Assembly: GCA_028554795.2 (NCBI GenBank)
Contig: CM068842.1
Span: 28,783,077-28,847,076, forward strand
DNA from: Sinohyriopsis cumingii
Lineage: Eukaryota > Mollusca > Bivalvia > Unionida > Unionidae
Direction of reading: 5' to 3'
DNA length: 64,000 nt
Shown in pieces: positions 7,560 through 46,405 of the stretch; the first letter of the stretch is position 1, and each line of letters starts with the position of its first letter. The position numbers were made by a program, and so were the translations under genes. The notes under the pieces are model-generated. The model saw only the letters and a list, made by a program, of their open reading frames with translations. It did no database searches and was not told the origin of the DNA.

Positions 7560-9357
7560 CCAGTTAAGAAAGTCTCTGAAATTCCATACATTTCGGCTAC
7601 TGTGTCTTCAGTAGTGGATTCTGAACGTAAATTAGTGGAAGGTGACGTCACGAATACAATTTAACATATTAACATATTTGCTCCACGTCACGTTTGCTGG
7701 AAATTGCAATGTAAGTCACACTTTTGGAGACATAGTTTATATCTAGCTCATTAATCCAGTATGCATCTTTTAACAGTCTATATGATTTGTTACCATATAC
7801 ATTTTCAATACCTACCACTAAATAATCACAAAAAGAGTGCGCAACATGTACATATATGATGTAATCCAAAAATGTCTATGGGACAAACGGGAAAAATACT
7901 AAATCCAGGGCCATTATAGGTTTTCATAAGTGGAACTTATCAAAGGCGTTTTCTGTAAGAAGTATAGAAAAACAATAAATGAAGTCGAAACTGGAGGCTA
8001 TGTACTTAACGAACACAGCTAAGGCCTTTGAAAATTCGGACTAGAAAAGAACATAATCCTGTTGCATAGCACTTTAATAATATAACCATTCTTTCTGCGA
8101 TTATTTAAGTTGAGTTAATGACGCATTTTCAAAGCAGTTTCCCAACGTTTGGAGCTACTCAGACTGTTCATCATTGTTAGAAAACAGTTAATCCGTATCT
8201 CGCTCTCCAAACCTGAGTAAGCGATCTAGCGACATAATGTACTTAACTCCAAAATGGAAACTATGATATATGAATAATTAATCACATTCCCTATTTCGTG
8301 ATCTTATTAATTCTTTCCATATCATCTGAAACTGATATTGTACTCTCCATGGGTATTTTTAGAATTCGTGCAAATCTATGATTATTTACTAATGCAGAGG
8401 TGAGCTTTGAAATGTTTACCAAGCAGAGTTCTACTACCAATTAGTAACTACTTCCGTGTACGTATGTTTGTGTTTCTACCCGAAGGCATTTTTATGAGTA
8501 CAAAAATGCCTAATCGCGAAATGACTCTCGATTCTCTTGTCGGCCTGTACAAATCAAAAGTCTTAATAGACTCACGTATTACTGTAATAAACAATGTATC
8601 ATCCCAACATAAAATTATGTACAGCCTTTGCAACACAGCATATAATTGTAAAAGAAGGAAATATAATATAATATATGCATGCTAGGTAGAATCAGCTACT
8701 CGCGGTAGGTGATAAGCACTCTGTTATAAACTAGAATTAAAACAAGACAAGAGTGTATTTACTTTCAAGTCGAAGATAGGTTCAAAATATATCATACCTT
8801 TGTGTAGCTTTCCATATATATATATATTATAGTAAGCACATTCTACAGGTTTTTAATGAACAACAACGAAATTAGTAGAATATGAATTATATTAAATCAC
8901 ATCATTCGGAATACTTCTTAACACCTAAGACAGACCTTACAGAGTAGATGTACCTTTTGAATTTAATCCAAATTTTTAAACATCCAAATTTCAAAACCGT
9001 AAGTTATAGGTATAATAGTTTGAATAATTTAAAGGAACAGTCAACTAGTAACTTTAAATTATGGAAACGATAATGCAGGAAGAATTTTTTTGTTTGCTTC
9101 TATAACTAGATTCTTTTTCACAGATATAAAATGTTCATTATTTCAACAAATCACAATCCATATAAGTACAATCTTGGACTTTCTTGACTTTTTCCCATCG
9201 AATACATAAAAAAATATGTTTAAAATACCCTTTCAAAAATCTGTACTCATTGTCTTCTCAAACTTAACCTAACTTCCGGGGTTTACAATAATTAGAAAAT
9301 AAATAATCAAATACACTATATCCTTGTCATTCTTTAGCAATGAATATAATATCACCC
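7560..9357. other. AT-rich intergenic DNA, nothing recognised
   Basis: Short open frames exist here (for example 8407-8685) but have no recognisable motif or coding character. Confidence 0.45.
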
Positions 9358-10205
9358 TGTTATGTATATTTGATTTAATCTATAATTGATTTAAATTATT
9401 GTTTGTTTGTTAGTTTTAATTATTTTAATTTTAGTCCGTTCCATGTTTACTTAAGTTATAAACAACTAATAACAGAAACATTGTATATAATGCTAACCTA
9501 GTTCCTGACCTTGATTCAGAAACAGTGATAGTTTGTAGTAAACAACTCTTTTATTTTCTTTATTCTTTCTCAGAGTAGGATTCATAAAGTGGAATCGAGG
9601 CCATACTTGGAGTACGTGACAAATAACATTTAGCAATTGTTTCAAACTCTGGCTTTTCCAGAGGATTGACCCACATCCGGGCATCTGTTTTGAGTTGTAG
9701 CTAGATAAATTAATGATGTTTTGAGATAGAATATTCATTAGTGCCTTAACACTCAAGAAGATAAAGTGTTTTATGTTGTGACCACTTTTTGGCTAATTAT
9801 TTTGTTTCATTTAATTTATTTGGGTTACAAGATAGTTTTATTTGGAAATAATAGTGCTCTAAATCAATTCTTGGACAAGGACAGTTATCGAAATTTATAC
9901 AGAATTCAAATTGGAATGTTATTTTGTGCGATTCAACAAAGAACTGTTGACACATCAGTACGACGCTGACCACAACATACGTCATCACCTTCCATTTTGG
10001 ATTTCATCCGGATTCGAACTCGATTTCATTAGAACTTTTTACTTCAAGGATTTCTACATCTTAATTCTTGGATTATTTTTGGATTTAATTCGTAAAACCG
10101 TAAGTTCTTTTTCTCATTTGTAACTTGTTCGTCTAGAGAAATACATTATTTATTAAATTTTATAAAGCTTGTTGTCTTCACTTTTTTCTTGCTACGTTTT
10201 GTAAC
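9358..10205 (+). repeat. Dispersed repeat, copy 1 (pairs with ~40215-41130)
   Basis: It shares with 40215-41130, in the same order: ATGTATATTTG, GTTCCTGACCTTGATTSAGA, AGTAAACAAC, TTGTGACCA, AATTCTTGGACAA, AACAAAGAACTGT, GTCATCRCCTTCCATTTTKG and GTTAAATTTTA-type AT-rich 3' DNA with AAAGCTTGTTG. The outer bases TGTTA ... TAACA could suggest a long-terminal-repeat-like unit, but no target duplication is seen. Element class undetermined; no coding content. Confidence 0.6.
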
Positions 10206-10463
10206 ACCTCGTATAAAACAACAACATTGCATTACAAAACTGAAACTATCTATTTCGCTACTGTTACAACCACTTTTTTTCACAAACCACCTAAAATCAT
10301 TCCATTTAAAATTTTGAAATGATTGATTATACATAGATTATAAAGATACAGGAATTTCATTACTTTTGGTACTAATTTCATTTTATAAATTTGCAATTTG
10401 TCTCGGATTAAGCTTGTTTTGCGTGAATAATCATTTTAGAACATACACAAAGAATCTGTTTGC

Positions 10464-11330
10464 CTGGAACATATCTTATCTGCTAGATTGATACATGTCT
10501 TCCCTGCTAGCTTGGAACATATCTTGTCTGCAGGCTTGTATCATTTCTTGATATTAGCTTGGAATATATCCTGTCCGCTGACTTGGAACATATCTTGTCT
10601 GTTAGCTTGGAACATATCTTGTCTGATGGCTCGGCATATATCTTGTCTACTAGCTTGGGACATCTTGTCTTCTGCTATATTGGAACATATCGTGTCTGCT
10701 AGCTTGGGACATATCTTGTCTACTGGCTTGGGACAGTGTCTGCTATATTGGAACATATCTTGTCTGTTAGCTTTGAACATATCTTGTCTACTAGCTTGGA
10801 ACATATCTTGTCTACTAGCTTGGGACATATCTTGTCTACTAGACTGGAACATATCTTGTCTGCTAGAATTGAACATATCTTGTCTGATGGCTTAGAATGT
10901 ATATTGTCTACTAGCTTGGGACATATCTTGTCTACTAGCTTGGGACAGTGTCTGCTACATTGGAACATATCGTGTCTACTAGTATGGGACATATCTTGTC
11001 TACTAGCTTGGGACAGTGTCTTCTAGATTGGAACATATATTGTATGTTAGCTTGGAACATATGTTGTCTACTAGCTTGGGACGTATCTTGTTTGCTAGCA
11101 TGGGACATATCTTGTCTACTAGATTGGAACATATCTTGTCGGATGGCTTGGAATATATCTTGTCTACTAGCTTGGGACAGTGTCTGCTAGATTGGAACAT
11201 GTGTCTACTAGCTTGGGACATACCTTGTCTACTAGCTTGAGACAGTGTCTGCTAGATTGGACATATCTTGCCTGCTAGATTGGAACATATCATGTCTGCT
11301 AGATTTGAACATATCTTGTCTGCTTTTACA
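10464..11330 (+). repeat. Minisatellite, ~24-bp unit
   Basis: About 35 tandem copies of TTGGAACATATCTTGTCTGC + TAGC and variants (GGGACATATC, GGGACAGTGTCTGCTAGATT). Because the unit is a multiple of three, long meaningless frames stay open on both strands. It lies 1.2 kb upstream of the first coding exon of the sulfotransferase gene. Confidence 0.92.
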
Positions 11331-12483
11331 TTCTTTCATAGCGATTGAGGGTTTTATCCAAATTAAATGTTTCCTCGCTTTTATAGGTCTGCATTTTTAT
11401 TTTTGTACGCTTTGTTGTTTCTAAATGACATTTCAGAATGATCTAAGAGAATTGTATCTATATATCTTGCAACACTATTAACAACTTTTCTAGAATAGGC
11501 ACTTTCATAAACATTATCTAAGTGTTCATTTATCCAAAAAAATTGAAACTATCTGTTATTTACATACTATTATATTTGATTGTGCACACATACAAAAGTA
11601 GTATGATGGTTTCATCCCCTAGTTTCTTTTTTTCCAAAATAAAATGGCAGTCGCTCTCTTAAAGTAATAAAAAGGGAAGCTTGTTGATTTATCATAACCG
11701 ACTAGCATTTCAACGGGAAGCTTAATGCATTGAAAATTTTTACAATTAGAATCCAGTAAGACTGGCAAACAACAATAAAATCTTACCTACTTCCCTTTGA
11801 AAAGTATAGAAATTAGATTTTAGAAGAATATGTTTCTTTGTTATCTTAGTATACAATTCTAGTCTACTACACTGTCATTGTTTTGTTTTGTATTTCCTAT
11901 ATCATAAGGAATCATGCTGCAAGGGTATCTTCAGTTTGGATTTTAAAAAGTCAATGACCCGGTTTTTGTTTTGGTTTTTGGTGTTTTACATTTCCATTTA
12001 CTGTTTTATGGCAGCGCCGCACAGAAAGGTTATATCGTGCCAAGCCGAGGTATGTAAAGTGTCTTTTCCAAGGACACAGAAAGGTAGATGGTACCGAATG
12101 ATCGGATGGTGGGAATCGAATCCGCCCCATTATGATATAAAATATAATTTCAAAGTTAAATATGAAGCGGTCTGAAACATACAGTAATGAAATATATTTA
12201 CAATGTTCAGTGATAGAAAGTGAAGAATGTTGATTGCGTACTTAAATGAAACTTCTTTCCCAACAAATTTTGGTCTTTACAAATGAATTTGGTGGAAGAA
12301 AATAGAATGCAAAATGTTACCGTCGAGGAAGCGTACGAAAAAAACGCGAATATTAACTTTTACATTTTATGTGACAACAAACGCTTTACGTATAATTCAA
12401 AATGACCCATTCACTTCGTTAAATCAACAGACGTTCAGTTTACAAACTAATCTGCAATAATATTTGTTCCTCTAATTTTACAG
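11331..12483. other. Upstream region of the sulfotransferase gene
   Basis: No clear promoter is seen. A pyrimidine-rich tract ending TTTGTTCCTCTAATTTTACAG at 12463-12483 looks like a splice acceptor, so a noncoding or short coding exon probably lies upstream. An open frame at 11888-12175 with a hydrophobic stretch has no recognisable similarity. Confidence 0.4.
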
Positions 12484-12501
12484 TGTAAAACGGTTTCGGA
12501 T

Positions 12502-37725
<25,224 letters not shown>

Positions 37726-38115
37726 CTTTCAATTACTTTCTTACGTGTGTGTGCTTTTTTTCTACCGTAGCACCAGTCCCTGTATAAGACAGACATTACC
37801 GTGACTAAGATCTACCGGCTCATTATGCGACGACCGCTCTAGATAGGGCGAACCAGTGTTCGGTGTATCTCTACATGGTTTAAAATGCTTCTTGTACTGA
37901 AAACAAAAATCATTTTAATTTCGGTGTAAACTTGGTTTAACTTTCTCTCTATTTTATTGGCGAGTTAATTGCATTTATTTGTTTATGTCAATGTTTGATT
38001 TAAAAATGCGCACGTGTGATGTTGAAATTTCATTGTACATGTAATTCTTATTAACTAGAAAATATACAGAAACGAAAGTTTAACTTAGTCTTCATTTAAT
38101 GGTTGTAATATTATG

Positions 38116-38155
<40 letters not shown>

Positions 38156-38192
38156 TGTAGTGTCCCTCTCTCAGATAAAACCAATTTCAATT

Positions 38193-38247
<55 letters not shown>

Positions 38248-40210
38248 CAATGATTTCGTTACCATAGTGTTGTAGGGGTAATAGTGAAGTCTCGTTTGTT
38301 TATAAGGGACCTGAATCGTATGTTGTATACCCCTTTTACATCCTTTACAGAGTAATCAGTAGATGGGAGCTGGTCCCTCCAAACTTAGGTAGGGAAGTTA
38401 TTGGAGAATAGAAATTTTACTTAAATTTTAATATAGTGTAGTAGGGGATAGGTATAGTATTGCTTTTGATAAGGGGTTTAAATTATTTTTTTAAAAGAAA
38501 AACCTTGTTTTATATCCTACACTGTGTGGTCAGTAAATTAATGAACGCTGGTCATTCAAATAGATATTTTGAATACTAGAGTTTTATCATTACGTTCCTT
38601 ATTAGTACATGCAAAAGACCCCATACACATGAGAAACCAGTATTGATTTCATTTAGAGGACAGACAAACTCGCATATTTCCCCAAATACAAACAGTATAC
38701 TACACTGTTACAAAAAAGACAGACCCATCATGTGAACATTATTAGGTAAAATTCATTACAATTAGAGGGTAGACAACTCCAACCAATTACTTTCACGCCA
38801 AACACGACAAAATGGACTATTGAACCATTTTGTAAACAATACATTTCAAAATAGCGGCCTAATGTTTTAATTCCCATGTTTTACCCTGTTCTACTCCTTT
38901 TGTCTCTCAAGAGACCCACTACAATACCACTGTGTACTAACTTCTGCAAAGATTATACGTACGGCTGCCGTATGCGAATAGGCTTGGACACATTCCATAT
39001 AATATTGATTCGCAAGGACGATGATCTTAACATAACACAATATAAATATATAATACAGTTATAAAGTGTCATGTATATTTAATTTGTATTGTGTGCTTGA
39101 CATTTGTCAGAAACTGAGAGTTGGAGTTAGGGCCTTCCTTATTAATTAATTTTTTAGAATTCTATTTACTTGGATTTGAGTTCGGCACCTTGCTTTTTCC
39201 CTTTCAAATTTTATTGCCTACCTGAATTATGTCATGTTGTTTACTAAAATTTAAGTAAAAGATTTGACCTTGTTGACAATTTTAGAAGGTTCCGGAAATG
39301 AACTTCTGACAAACATCCTGGTCCTCTTATTATGTTTTAGTTTTGTGTTTTTTTTTTACAAAGGGATAAAGCAAACATAAATTATTCATTCCTTTCTTTA
39401 CGTTTAGTTGTATTCAGAAACAACTTGAGATGATTATTTAATTTAACTTATCTATTAGAATTACAAAGTGTTCATTGACTTTTGGACGCAAACACTACTT
39501 TGTGATTATTGTGGATTCATTCTAAGACATTTTGGATTATATCATTGTGATATATCAAGACTGTTATTACATAAGCATATCAAAGACTGGAATTCATTAT
39601 AAAAAACTATACTTTTAGACTTGTGATTGAACTTGTTTGATTTCGCTTTCTTTCTGTTTGTAAGTTTGAGACCATAGGGTCGTAAGAAAAGCATGCAATG
39701 ACAAGATAGTCATATTTACAGTGGTAGATTTTAACTGAAGCTGATTAAAGACATAAACGTCATCTGTGAACTAACTGAAAAGTTCTTTGATGAAATCAAA
39801 AATATAACAATAATCGTACACTGTCTTACACGGTTAGAAACTATCTCTTTGGAAGGCATATGCAATACAAAAACATTCATCGCTATCTGTCTTGCTGGGT
39901 TTTAAGCGGCATCTGGATATACGTGGTTTTTAATGTCAAGTACGCACATGTAGCAACGACATAGCTTTAACAGGCTGATGGTAGAAATAATCCTATAGCT
40001 GTATAAATGGACTATCGAAATTACAGTGCAAGTTACCATACAGTTAGTCTCCTCTTACAAATCATCGGTGTCTATATGGTTTCAGATCACTGTTGTCTAT
40101 TCTATGGAGTCCCTACATTGGATTGTCAGCACTGAAATTTCCATTGTGTCCAGATCCTAATAAATCAAATCTTAATCTAAAATATCTTTAACGATAAACG
40201 CTCTTGTCAT
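37726..40210. other. Intergenic DNA / CHST15-like 3' flank
   Basis: Contains (CA)n at 38119-38152 and (TC)n at 38195-38241; no further gene seen. Confidence 0.5.
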
Positions 40211-40214
40211 ATGT

Positions 40215-41130
40215 TATCCTGTAATGTATATTTGGTTTAATTTATATTTGATTTAATTTAATTTAATTGTCTGTTTGTAAGTTTTAAATTTTTTAATTTT
40301 ATTTTATAACATGTTAAAGTAATGTAATTTTGTTTTACTGGAATTTGATATTTCCCAGAAATTAGTTTGACCTGACTGTTTTGTCGTAAGCACCGAACTT
40401 TGTATCTAACAGCGGACCAAGTTCCTGACCTTGATTGAGAATCAAGTAAACAACTTCTTGTTTTAATTCGTTCTTAATGTGTGAATGATAGTAGTGAAAT
40501 CGATGCTGATTGGGACTACATGACTTTAGACGTAAATACTTCTACGCTGTGCTCGAAATTCTGGAGGGTTGACCCTCATGCGGGAATCTGTTTTGCGTCT
40601 CAAGTTACTGTATAATCTTTGTCTACAGAGAAATTAGTCGGGCTTCTAAACACTGGGACGTAAGTGGTTTTTTTTTCTTCTGTTGTGACCAGTTGAGTTA
40701 TATTTTAAATTTTCTTCAAACTATTTGGATTCTAAAAGATTAATTTGTTTCTCTGGGAATATTTAAGTGCTCATATAGAATTCTTGGACAAAGACATTTA
40801 TTTAAATTTTATTTGGAATTCAAACACCAGAATATTAGTGTCTGTGAAGAACAAAGAACTGTAGACACAACAGCACTATACTGGCTATAGTATATGTCAT
40901 CGCCTTCCATTTTTGATTTTTTTTCTCGGGACTTTAACTCAAATTCATTCATTAGAACTATTCATTACTATGACTTCTAAAATTTAATTTGTGGATTATT
41001 CTCTGATTATTTTTGGATTTGATTCTTAAAACCATATGTTCTATTTTATCCCATTTCTCCATTGTTTTTCCAGGGAAATAAATTATTTGTTAAATTTTAC
41101 AAAGCTTGTTGCTTTCACTTTTTCTATGTT
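40215..41130 (+). repeat. Dispersed repeat, copy 2 (pairs with 9358-10205)
   Basis: See the shared blocks listed for copy 1: GTTCCTGACCTTGATTGAGA, TTGTGACCAGTT, AATTCTTGGACAAAGACA, AACAAAGAACTGTAGACACA and AAAGCTTGTTGCTTTCACTT. Confidence 0.6.
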
Positions 41131-41510
41131 ACTGTTTATTAGAGCCTAAATACATAACATTCCAGCACTGTTTGAGAGGCTGGAATGTAAACAAAACAAG
41201 GTGTGGTGAGTCATAGATTTCACTTACAAACCAAGGACAATGCCTCATTACTCACTGTGCACTTTTGCCAAAATACACACAGACAACCACACCATAATGC
41301 TCATATTCTAAAGAATAAACAATTTCCTTAAAATAAAATACCAAGAATTCCTTAATCCAGCGCACGCACTGCCACCAAAATGAGAGACGAAAAGTTGCTT
41401 TAAAAACAGACTGGGACTACAATCGTGGGTAATGTCCCTGAAGTAATAATTGTGGCCTGACCCCATATGATATGGAACATGTTCCATCTATGTGTCGTGT
41501 TCAAAAGAGC

Positions 41511-41831
41511 CACCCCTCCAGTGGCCAAGTGGTTAGAGTGTCTGTCTCGGATGCGGGAGGTCTCGGGTTCGAACCCCGGGTGAGTCATACCAAAGACTTA
41601 TAAAAATGGTGTTAACAGCTGACTCGCTTGGCACTCAGCATTACGAACATTAGTGTTAGGACTGGTCGGCCTGGTGTCAGGATAATGTGACTGGGTGGGA
41701 CATCATGCTACATGTCTGCAGCATGATGCCCCATTGCTAGACATCACTATAAACTGTCACACTGCAGACATCATAGTGATATGACTGAAAAATTGTTAAT
41801 GCTACATTAAAAATCTAAATCACACACACTC
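41511..41831 (+). mobile_element. SINE family A, full-length copy
   Basis: The most complete copy: tRNA-like head (CCAAGTGGTTAGAGTGTCTG; B box GGTTCGAACCCCG), body with ACTGGTCGGCCTGGTGTCAG and GATAATGTGACTGGGTGGGA, and tail ACTGAAAAATTGTTAATGCT...AAATCACACACAC. About 320 bp. Confidence 0.88.
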
Positions 41832-41839
41832 AAAAGAGC

Positions 41840-42870
41840 CAAAACTATTTTTTTTTTAAATGAAAATCTCAAAACCTTAAATGATGTGTATGGGACCATG
41901 GTTGTAGAGAAAAATAATGTTCAAGTAGTATCAATAAAAAATAAATTTTACAGGTTAGCTGGTGATGAGAAAAGGACTATTGACTGAAATGGAACATCAA
42001 AATACTCAGAGCAAGGTATAAAATATGTAAATATTGCTAAATCAAATTGGTATTATAATGGAGGAAATGATAAAAACAGAGAAAACAACTAGAACTCAAT
42101 TACTTGCTAATGTGGAATAATTATGAAATGAGAATTTACTTAGTAAAAATAAATAAGTATTTTTCACACTTACAATTGGAACAAATAGTACCATGATAGA
42201 TGGTGAGAGATTTGACTGATACATAAATACTTAAATGTGAAAGATGAGGATTAAATCCTTGTTTTTTTACGAGATGAGAAATAAAGAAAATTGTTATCGA
42301 AACTAAAAGTAAAATGACAAAATGGGCTTGTAGATGGGTATAGATTGGAAGCAGAAGATCATCAAACGAATTAGGATGTTTTTCAATTTTTGGAAGTTGG
42401 ACCAAACTTAAAGAAAATAATAAATCGAAAAATTAAAGATTTTTGTCCAGTAAAATATCAGCAAGATTCATCAATTAATTAGCAGTGACAGTAGATGGTG
42501 CATACTATTATGTAGACTGGTATCACATAATATTTCCTGTGAACATGATGAATATAAATTGAACGGAGAGTCAAGTTTGAGCTATGCTTGATCTGCTAGA
42601 CTCAATACTTAGTTGGGGAATAAGTAATTACGTATCTTTTGTTTATTTTTTTAACAGCCAGGGAATAAGTTATTACATATTCTTTGTTTTCACTAAATAA
42701 ATTAACTAATTTTATATACATATATATGAATATAAGATCAGATTGATGCATAGGTTTACCAGATTAGATTTTAAAATAAACAAGCTGGTCTTACTATTGA
42801 AGATTAAAACAATAAATGTTTTGTTTTTATGCTCTAAAATCTACTATAAAACCTCATGAGGATCACCCAT
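41840..42870. other. AT-rich intergenic DNA, nothing recognised
   Basis: No repeat family or gene seen. Confidence 0.45.
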
Positions 42871-43142
42871 GTAGACCACAATAATTTAGCCTTGACAAAT
42901 ATAAGCACTGCTTTAGTAAATGTCAAATAAGTATTCCAGTAGACCACAATAATTTAGCCTTGACAAATATAAGCACTGCTTTAATAAATGTCAAATAAGA
43001 ATTCCAGTAGACCACAATAATTTAGCCTTGACAAATATAAGCACTGCTTTAAAAAATGTCAAATAAGTATTCCAGTAGACCACAATAATTTAGCCTTGAC
43101 AAATATAAGCACTGCTTTAATAAATGTCAAATAAGTATTCCA
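42871..43142 (+). repeat. Tandem repeat, four copies of 68 bp
   Basis: Unit begins GTAGACCACAATAATTTAGC and continues CTTGACAAATATAAGCACTG. Copies differ at only a few positions, so the array is young. Confidence 0.93.
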
Positions 43143-43155
43143 GACATAAATAAAG

Positions 43156-43392
43156 TGGGGCCCGAGTGGCCGAGTGGTCTAAAGCGCTGTCACGGATCAC
43201 TGCCATCTCACCTCTGTCTGCGTGTGTTCGAGTCTCGGGCTCGACCAATGTGAATATGTGAGAAAGCTTGCCGGTAGCTTCTCATGGTTTTCCTGGGTTC
43301 TTCCTCCACCATTAATACTGGCCGCCATATATACACCAATCTTGTGCTGAAAATGGCGTTAAACCCTGTAACAACAACAACAGCAACAACAT
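43156..43392 (+). mobile_element. SINE family B, full-length copy
   Basis: The head CCCGAGTGGCCGAGTGGTCT+AAAGCGCTG and GTGTTCGAGTCTCGGGC resemble a Leu/Ser-type tRNA; the body contains GGGTTCTTCCTCCACCATTA and the tail GGCGTTAAACCCTGTAACAA followed by (CAA)n. Confidence 0.85.
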
Positions 43393-43399
43393 AAATAAA

Positions 43400-44439
43400 A
43401 CTGAAAAAGAAATTAAATATCTCTTTTAATATCTATAACACAGCTGATAAACGTATAAAACCAGGTAGGATAGTAAAGAGAGCACAAGATTGTCAAATAG
43501 ATATGCATATTGCACTTGATGTGAGCAATCATTATTACTGTGAAAAACGGATTTGTCAAATTTAATATCATCCCAAAATGTAAGCAAAAGGCACAGAAAG
43601 AATACTTTTGAAAAAAGCATCTAAATTATTTTATTCTAAATTATTAATACAGGAACACAATAGATTATGTAATAAAGTAAATAACACAATATATAAAAAA
43701 ACCTCAAAAAGGTTCTGTCATTAAAAATTTAAAAAACTACAAACACCAATTAAAAGTTCTTTCATTTTATGACCTTGAAAGTATCAAGAAGCCAATAATC
43801 AGCTGTAAACAAAACCAAAAACATCACTGACCATAAAAACAGCAAAACCCAAAGCATCAGCAATTTGCCTATACATTAAATCAATAAAGAAAACAATAAA
43901 TTTATTGTTTACAGACAGCATTAAAAAATAACATATACTGTGATGATATCCGAAGCCAAAAACACTTCTACAATGAAAAGTACTAATAAGAAACATAAGC
44001 ATTATAATTCCACCAAAATATGCCATATTTGCAAAATGATTAAGGAATCACCTGGTATGTTAATACAGGCATCCAGCACATATCAAGTGTTCTTGAACTA
44101 GCAGATATTCTAAACATATGCCACTAATGATTCATAATTTATCTGGACATGATTCTTACTGAATTATCATAACCTCAGTAGAAAACAATTCAGATCAAGA
44201 GTTATCAAAGAATGCAAATAATAATGAATTACAGGAATTTATAGTGAATAGATTTCAAAAAGAAGGAAAAGAAGTTTCCCTAAAAAGAATACATTCATAG
44301 GCAGTTATTGACGTATGAGCCAATCTCTAGAACAACTTTCTAAAGACTAAACATAACTAAATTTTCTGAAACAACAGACAGTTTTGGAAGAATGGAACTG
44401 AAATATTTGAGAAAAGATATATATCCGTTAGATGTGCAC
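43400..44439. other. AT-rich intergenic DNA, nothing recognised
   Basis: No gene or repeat family identified. Confidence 0.45.
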
Positions 44440-44800
44440 TGCATTCCGGCTTACAGCAGTACATTTTCCAATGGTATTACCACAGAACTTTTTCACTCTA
44501 CCAGTACATTGGTAGTTTCTGTAAGGAATGTATGGAAATTCCTGAGGACTCTTGTTACAACCACAATCACAGTAACAGTTTTTTTATATTATTCATGACA
44601 AAATAGTTAAAAAAGGAAATTAATGGTGAATATTACAAATATAATTATATTTATGATCCTGTAATCTCATGTTTGACATGTATCACAAATGCCAACACGG
44701 GGTGGCCAAATGGAATGTTGTGAAACATATTTGGGCCAAAGCCACCTATTGAAATAATTCCAACTAAAAATAAAAAATTGCATTCTGTTCCAGGCAAATC
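44440..44800 (+). repeat. Dispersed repeat, copy 2 (pairs with 15810-16180)
   Basis: Shares ATTATTCATGACAAAATAGT, ATTAATGGTGAATAT and GGGGTGGCCAAATGGAATGT with copy 1. Confidence 0.6.
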
Positions 44801-45149
44801 TGGTTCAAACTTTCTCCACAACTCGTAACACCGCATACAATTATGTCATTGGGGTCTTTTAGTTTCAGTACTAATGTGTCTCACATTATGTAGAATAAAA
44901 GTTCCACGTGAGTATCAAAAACTGTGTTGATTTATCTAGATGTTTAAAAGGAAATATCGGACTTAACAATCATTAATGTTTAATAACTTGCTTTCCATTT
45001 TTCCCGATGCAATAAATTCTTCCCATATAAATTGACCTTGGTTTATTGCATGATGGTATTTTTTTGGGATGGTTTATATATATACATAAGTCACACACAA
45101 GAAAATACCTTGAAGAAAAATAAGGAATATGTTTGTGAAAACATAACTA

Positions 45150-45600
45150 ATGAGTATTATTCATATTTAATAATGTTTTTCACTTTTAAATCTCATACAC
45201 AATAAACATAAAATGCTAACCTGAAGCTTTTGTAATCATGCTAAGGACTTTATCAAGAGATTGATCTATTCTCTAATGTTATCAGATTGTACCTGATATT
45301 CAGCAGGTTGAAATGGCCCATGTCCCCGTTCAGTGTTGGGTTGTGCACATGGATGTAGATAGATTCTCCAACACCATGCTCAAACCAGGGTTTGTTCTCA
45401 ATCAAAGACTTTTACTGAGTCCAAGAAACAGTATCACTAAGGCAATCATTGTGGATACTTCGGATGAGCTTGAACTAGGTCTTCCATGTTCATTAAATCT
45501 TGCTTTCAATGTCCTTTCTGTTTCTCCAATATAGTTGTGATGGCACAGACTCTCACTGTGTCCTTCACATTTAATGTGAAAAGTCCACAAATATCTTTCA
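45150..45600 (-). mobile_element. Penelope-like element remnant with GIY-YIG motif
   Basis: The - strand frame 45402-45590 encodes CHHNYIGETERTLKARFNEH followed by GRPSSSSSEVST. Y-I-G-E-T..[ST]L..R..EH is the endonuclease signature of Penelope-like retroelements, where this domain follows the reverse transcriptase. Flanking DNA matches the remnant at 5890-6200. Truncated; no reverse transcriptase seen. Confidence 0.75.
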
Positions 45601-45628
45601 TATCAGTTTTATCCTTTGGGTGAACTAT

Positions 45629-45840
45629 TACATTAAGTGTGAAGGACAGGGTAACCTAAATGTCTGTGTCACATTAAGTGTGAAGGACATGGTGTCCTAA
45701 ATGTTTGTGTCACATTAATTGTGAAGGACAGGGTGTCCTAAATGTTTGTGTCACATTAAGTGTGAAGGACAGGGTGTCCTAAATGTTTGTGTCACATTAA
45801 GTGTGAAGTACAGTGTGACCGAAATGTCTGTGTCACAAGC
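45629..45840 (+). repeat. Tandem repeat, five copies of ~41 bp
   Basis: Unit TCACATTAAGTGTGAAGGAC followed by AGGGTGTCCTAAATGTTTGTG. The first half is an imperfect palindrome, TTCACATTAAGTGTGAA-like. The array adjoins the Penelope remnant, whose edge also contains TCCTTCACATTTAATGTGAA, so the unit may derive from it. Confidence 0.88.
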
Positions 45841-46405
45841 ATGAAATCAATATTCAAATAAAACAGGGAAGAAATCTTTGCATAAAATGTTTATTATTCT
45901 GTGAAACTGAACAGAAAGAACAGGACAGTGAAATGTCTCCCTTCTCCAAGAGACACTTCAAGAATGCATGATGAATGGTCATAGAAAGGTTCAGAAAAAT
46001 CATAACTCTCCATATAATTTTTATATAAAGCATAGAGCCATTTAATAAAATTGTCATGTACATACTTGATTGGATCAGAAAATTGATAAACAATGCCACA
46101 AGTGTGGTTTATTATGGTTCTTCTTTGTCAGCTGTATCTCCTTTTTATCTCCAAGTCTTGATGTAAAGTCCCACTGTGACCTCTGCTGTATTCAATGCAC
46201 ATATAAATATACAGATAGAAGAATGGTCCAGATTTTAATGGTTCCAAACATTCAAAAGATAATTTGTAAAGGTTTAACACCATCAACATTGGATAGATAA
46301 TATCTCATTATCTCAATATCCTTTCATTTTCTATTAAATAATATACATCTCCTTGTCATCATGTCTTTAAAAAGTCTCACTCTGCCCTTTATTCATTATC
46401 ATTTA

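Noticed and set aside
8407-8685. 92-residue + strand frame
   Set aside because: No motif, AT-biased codons and no splice or promoter context.
10488-11240. Several overlapping long open frames on both strands
   Set aside because: They are a by-product of a 24-bp minisatellite whose unit length is a multiple of three and which lacks stops; the peptides are pure repeats.
11888-12175. 95-residue frame with a hydrophobic stretch upstream of the sulfotransferase
   Set aside because: No recognisable domain, no clear splice linkage in phase, and the tail reads like repeat-derived sequence. A 5' exon here cannot be excluded.
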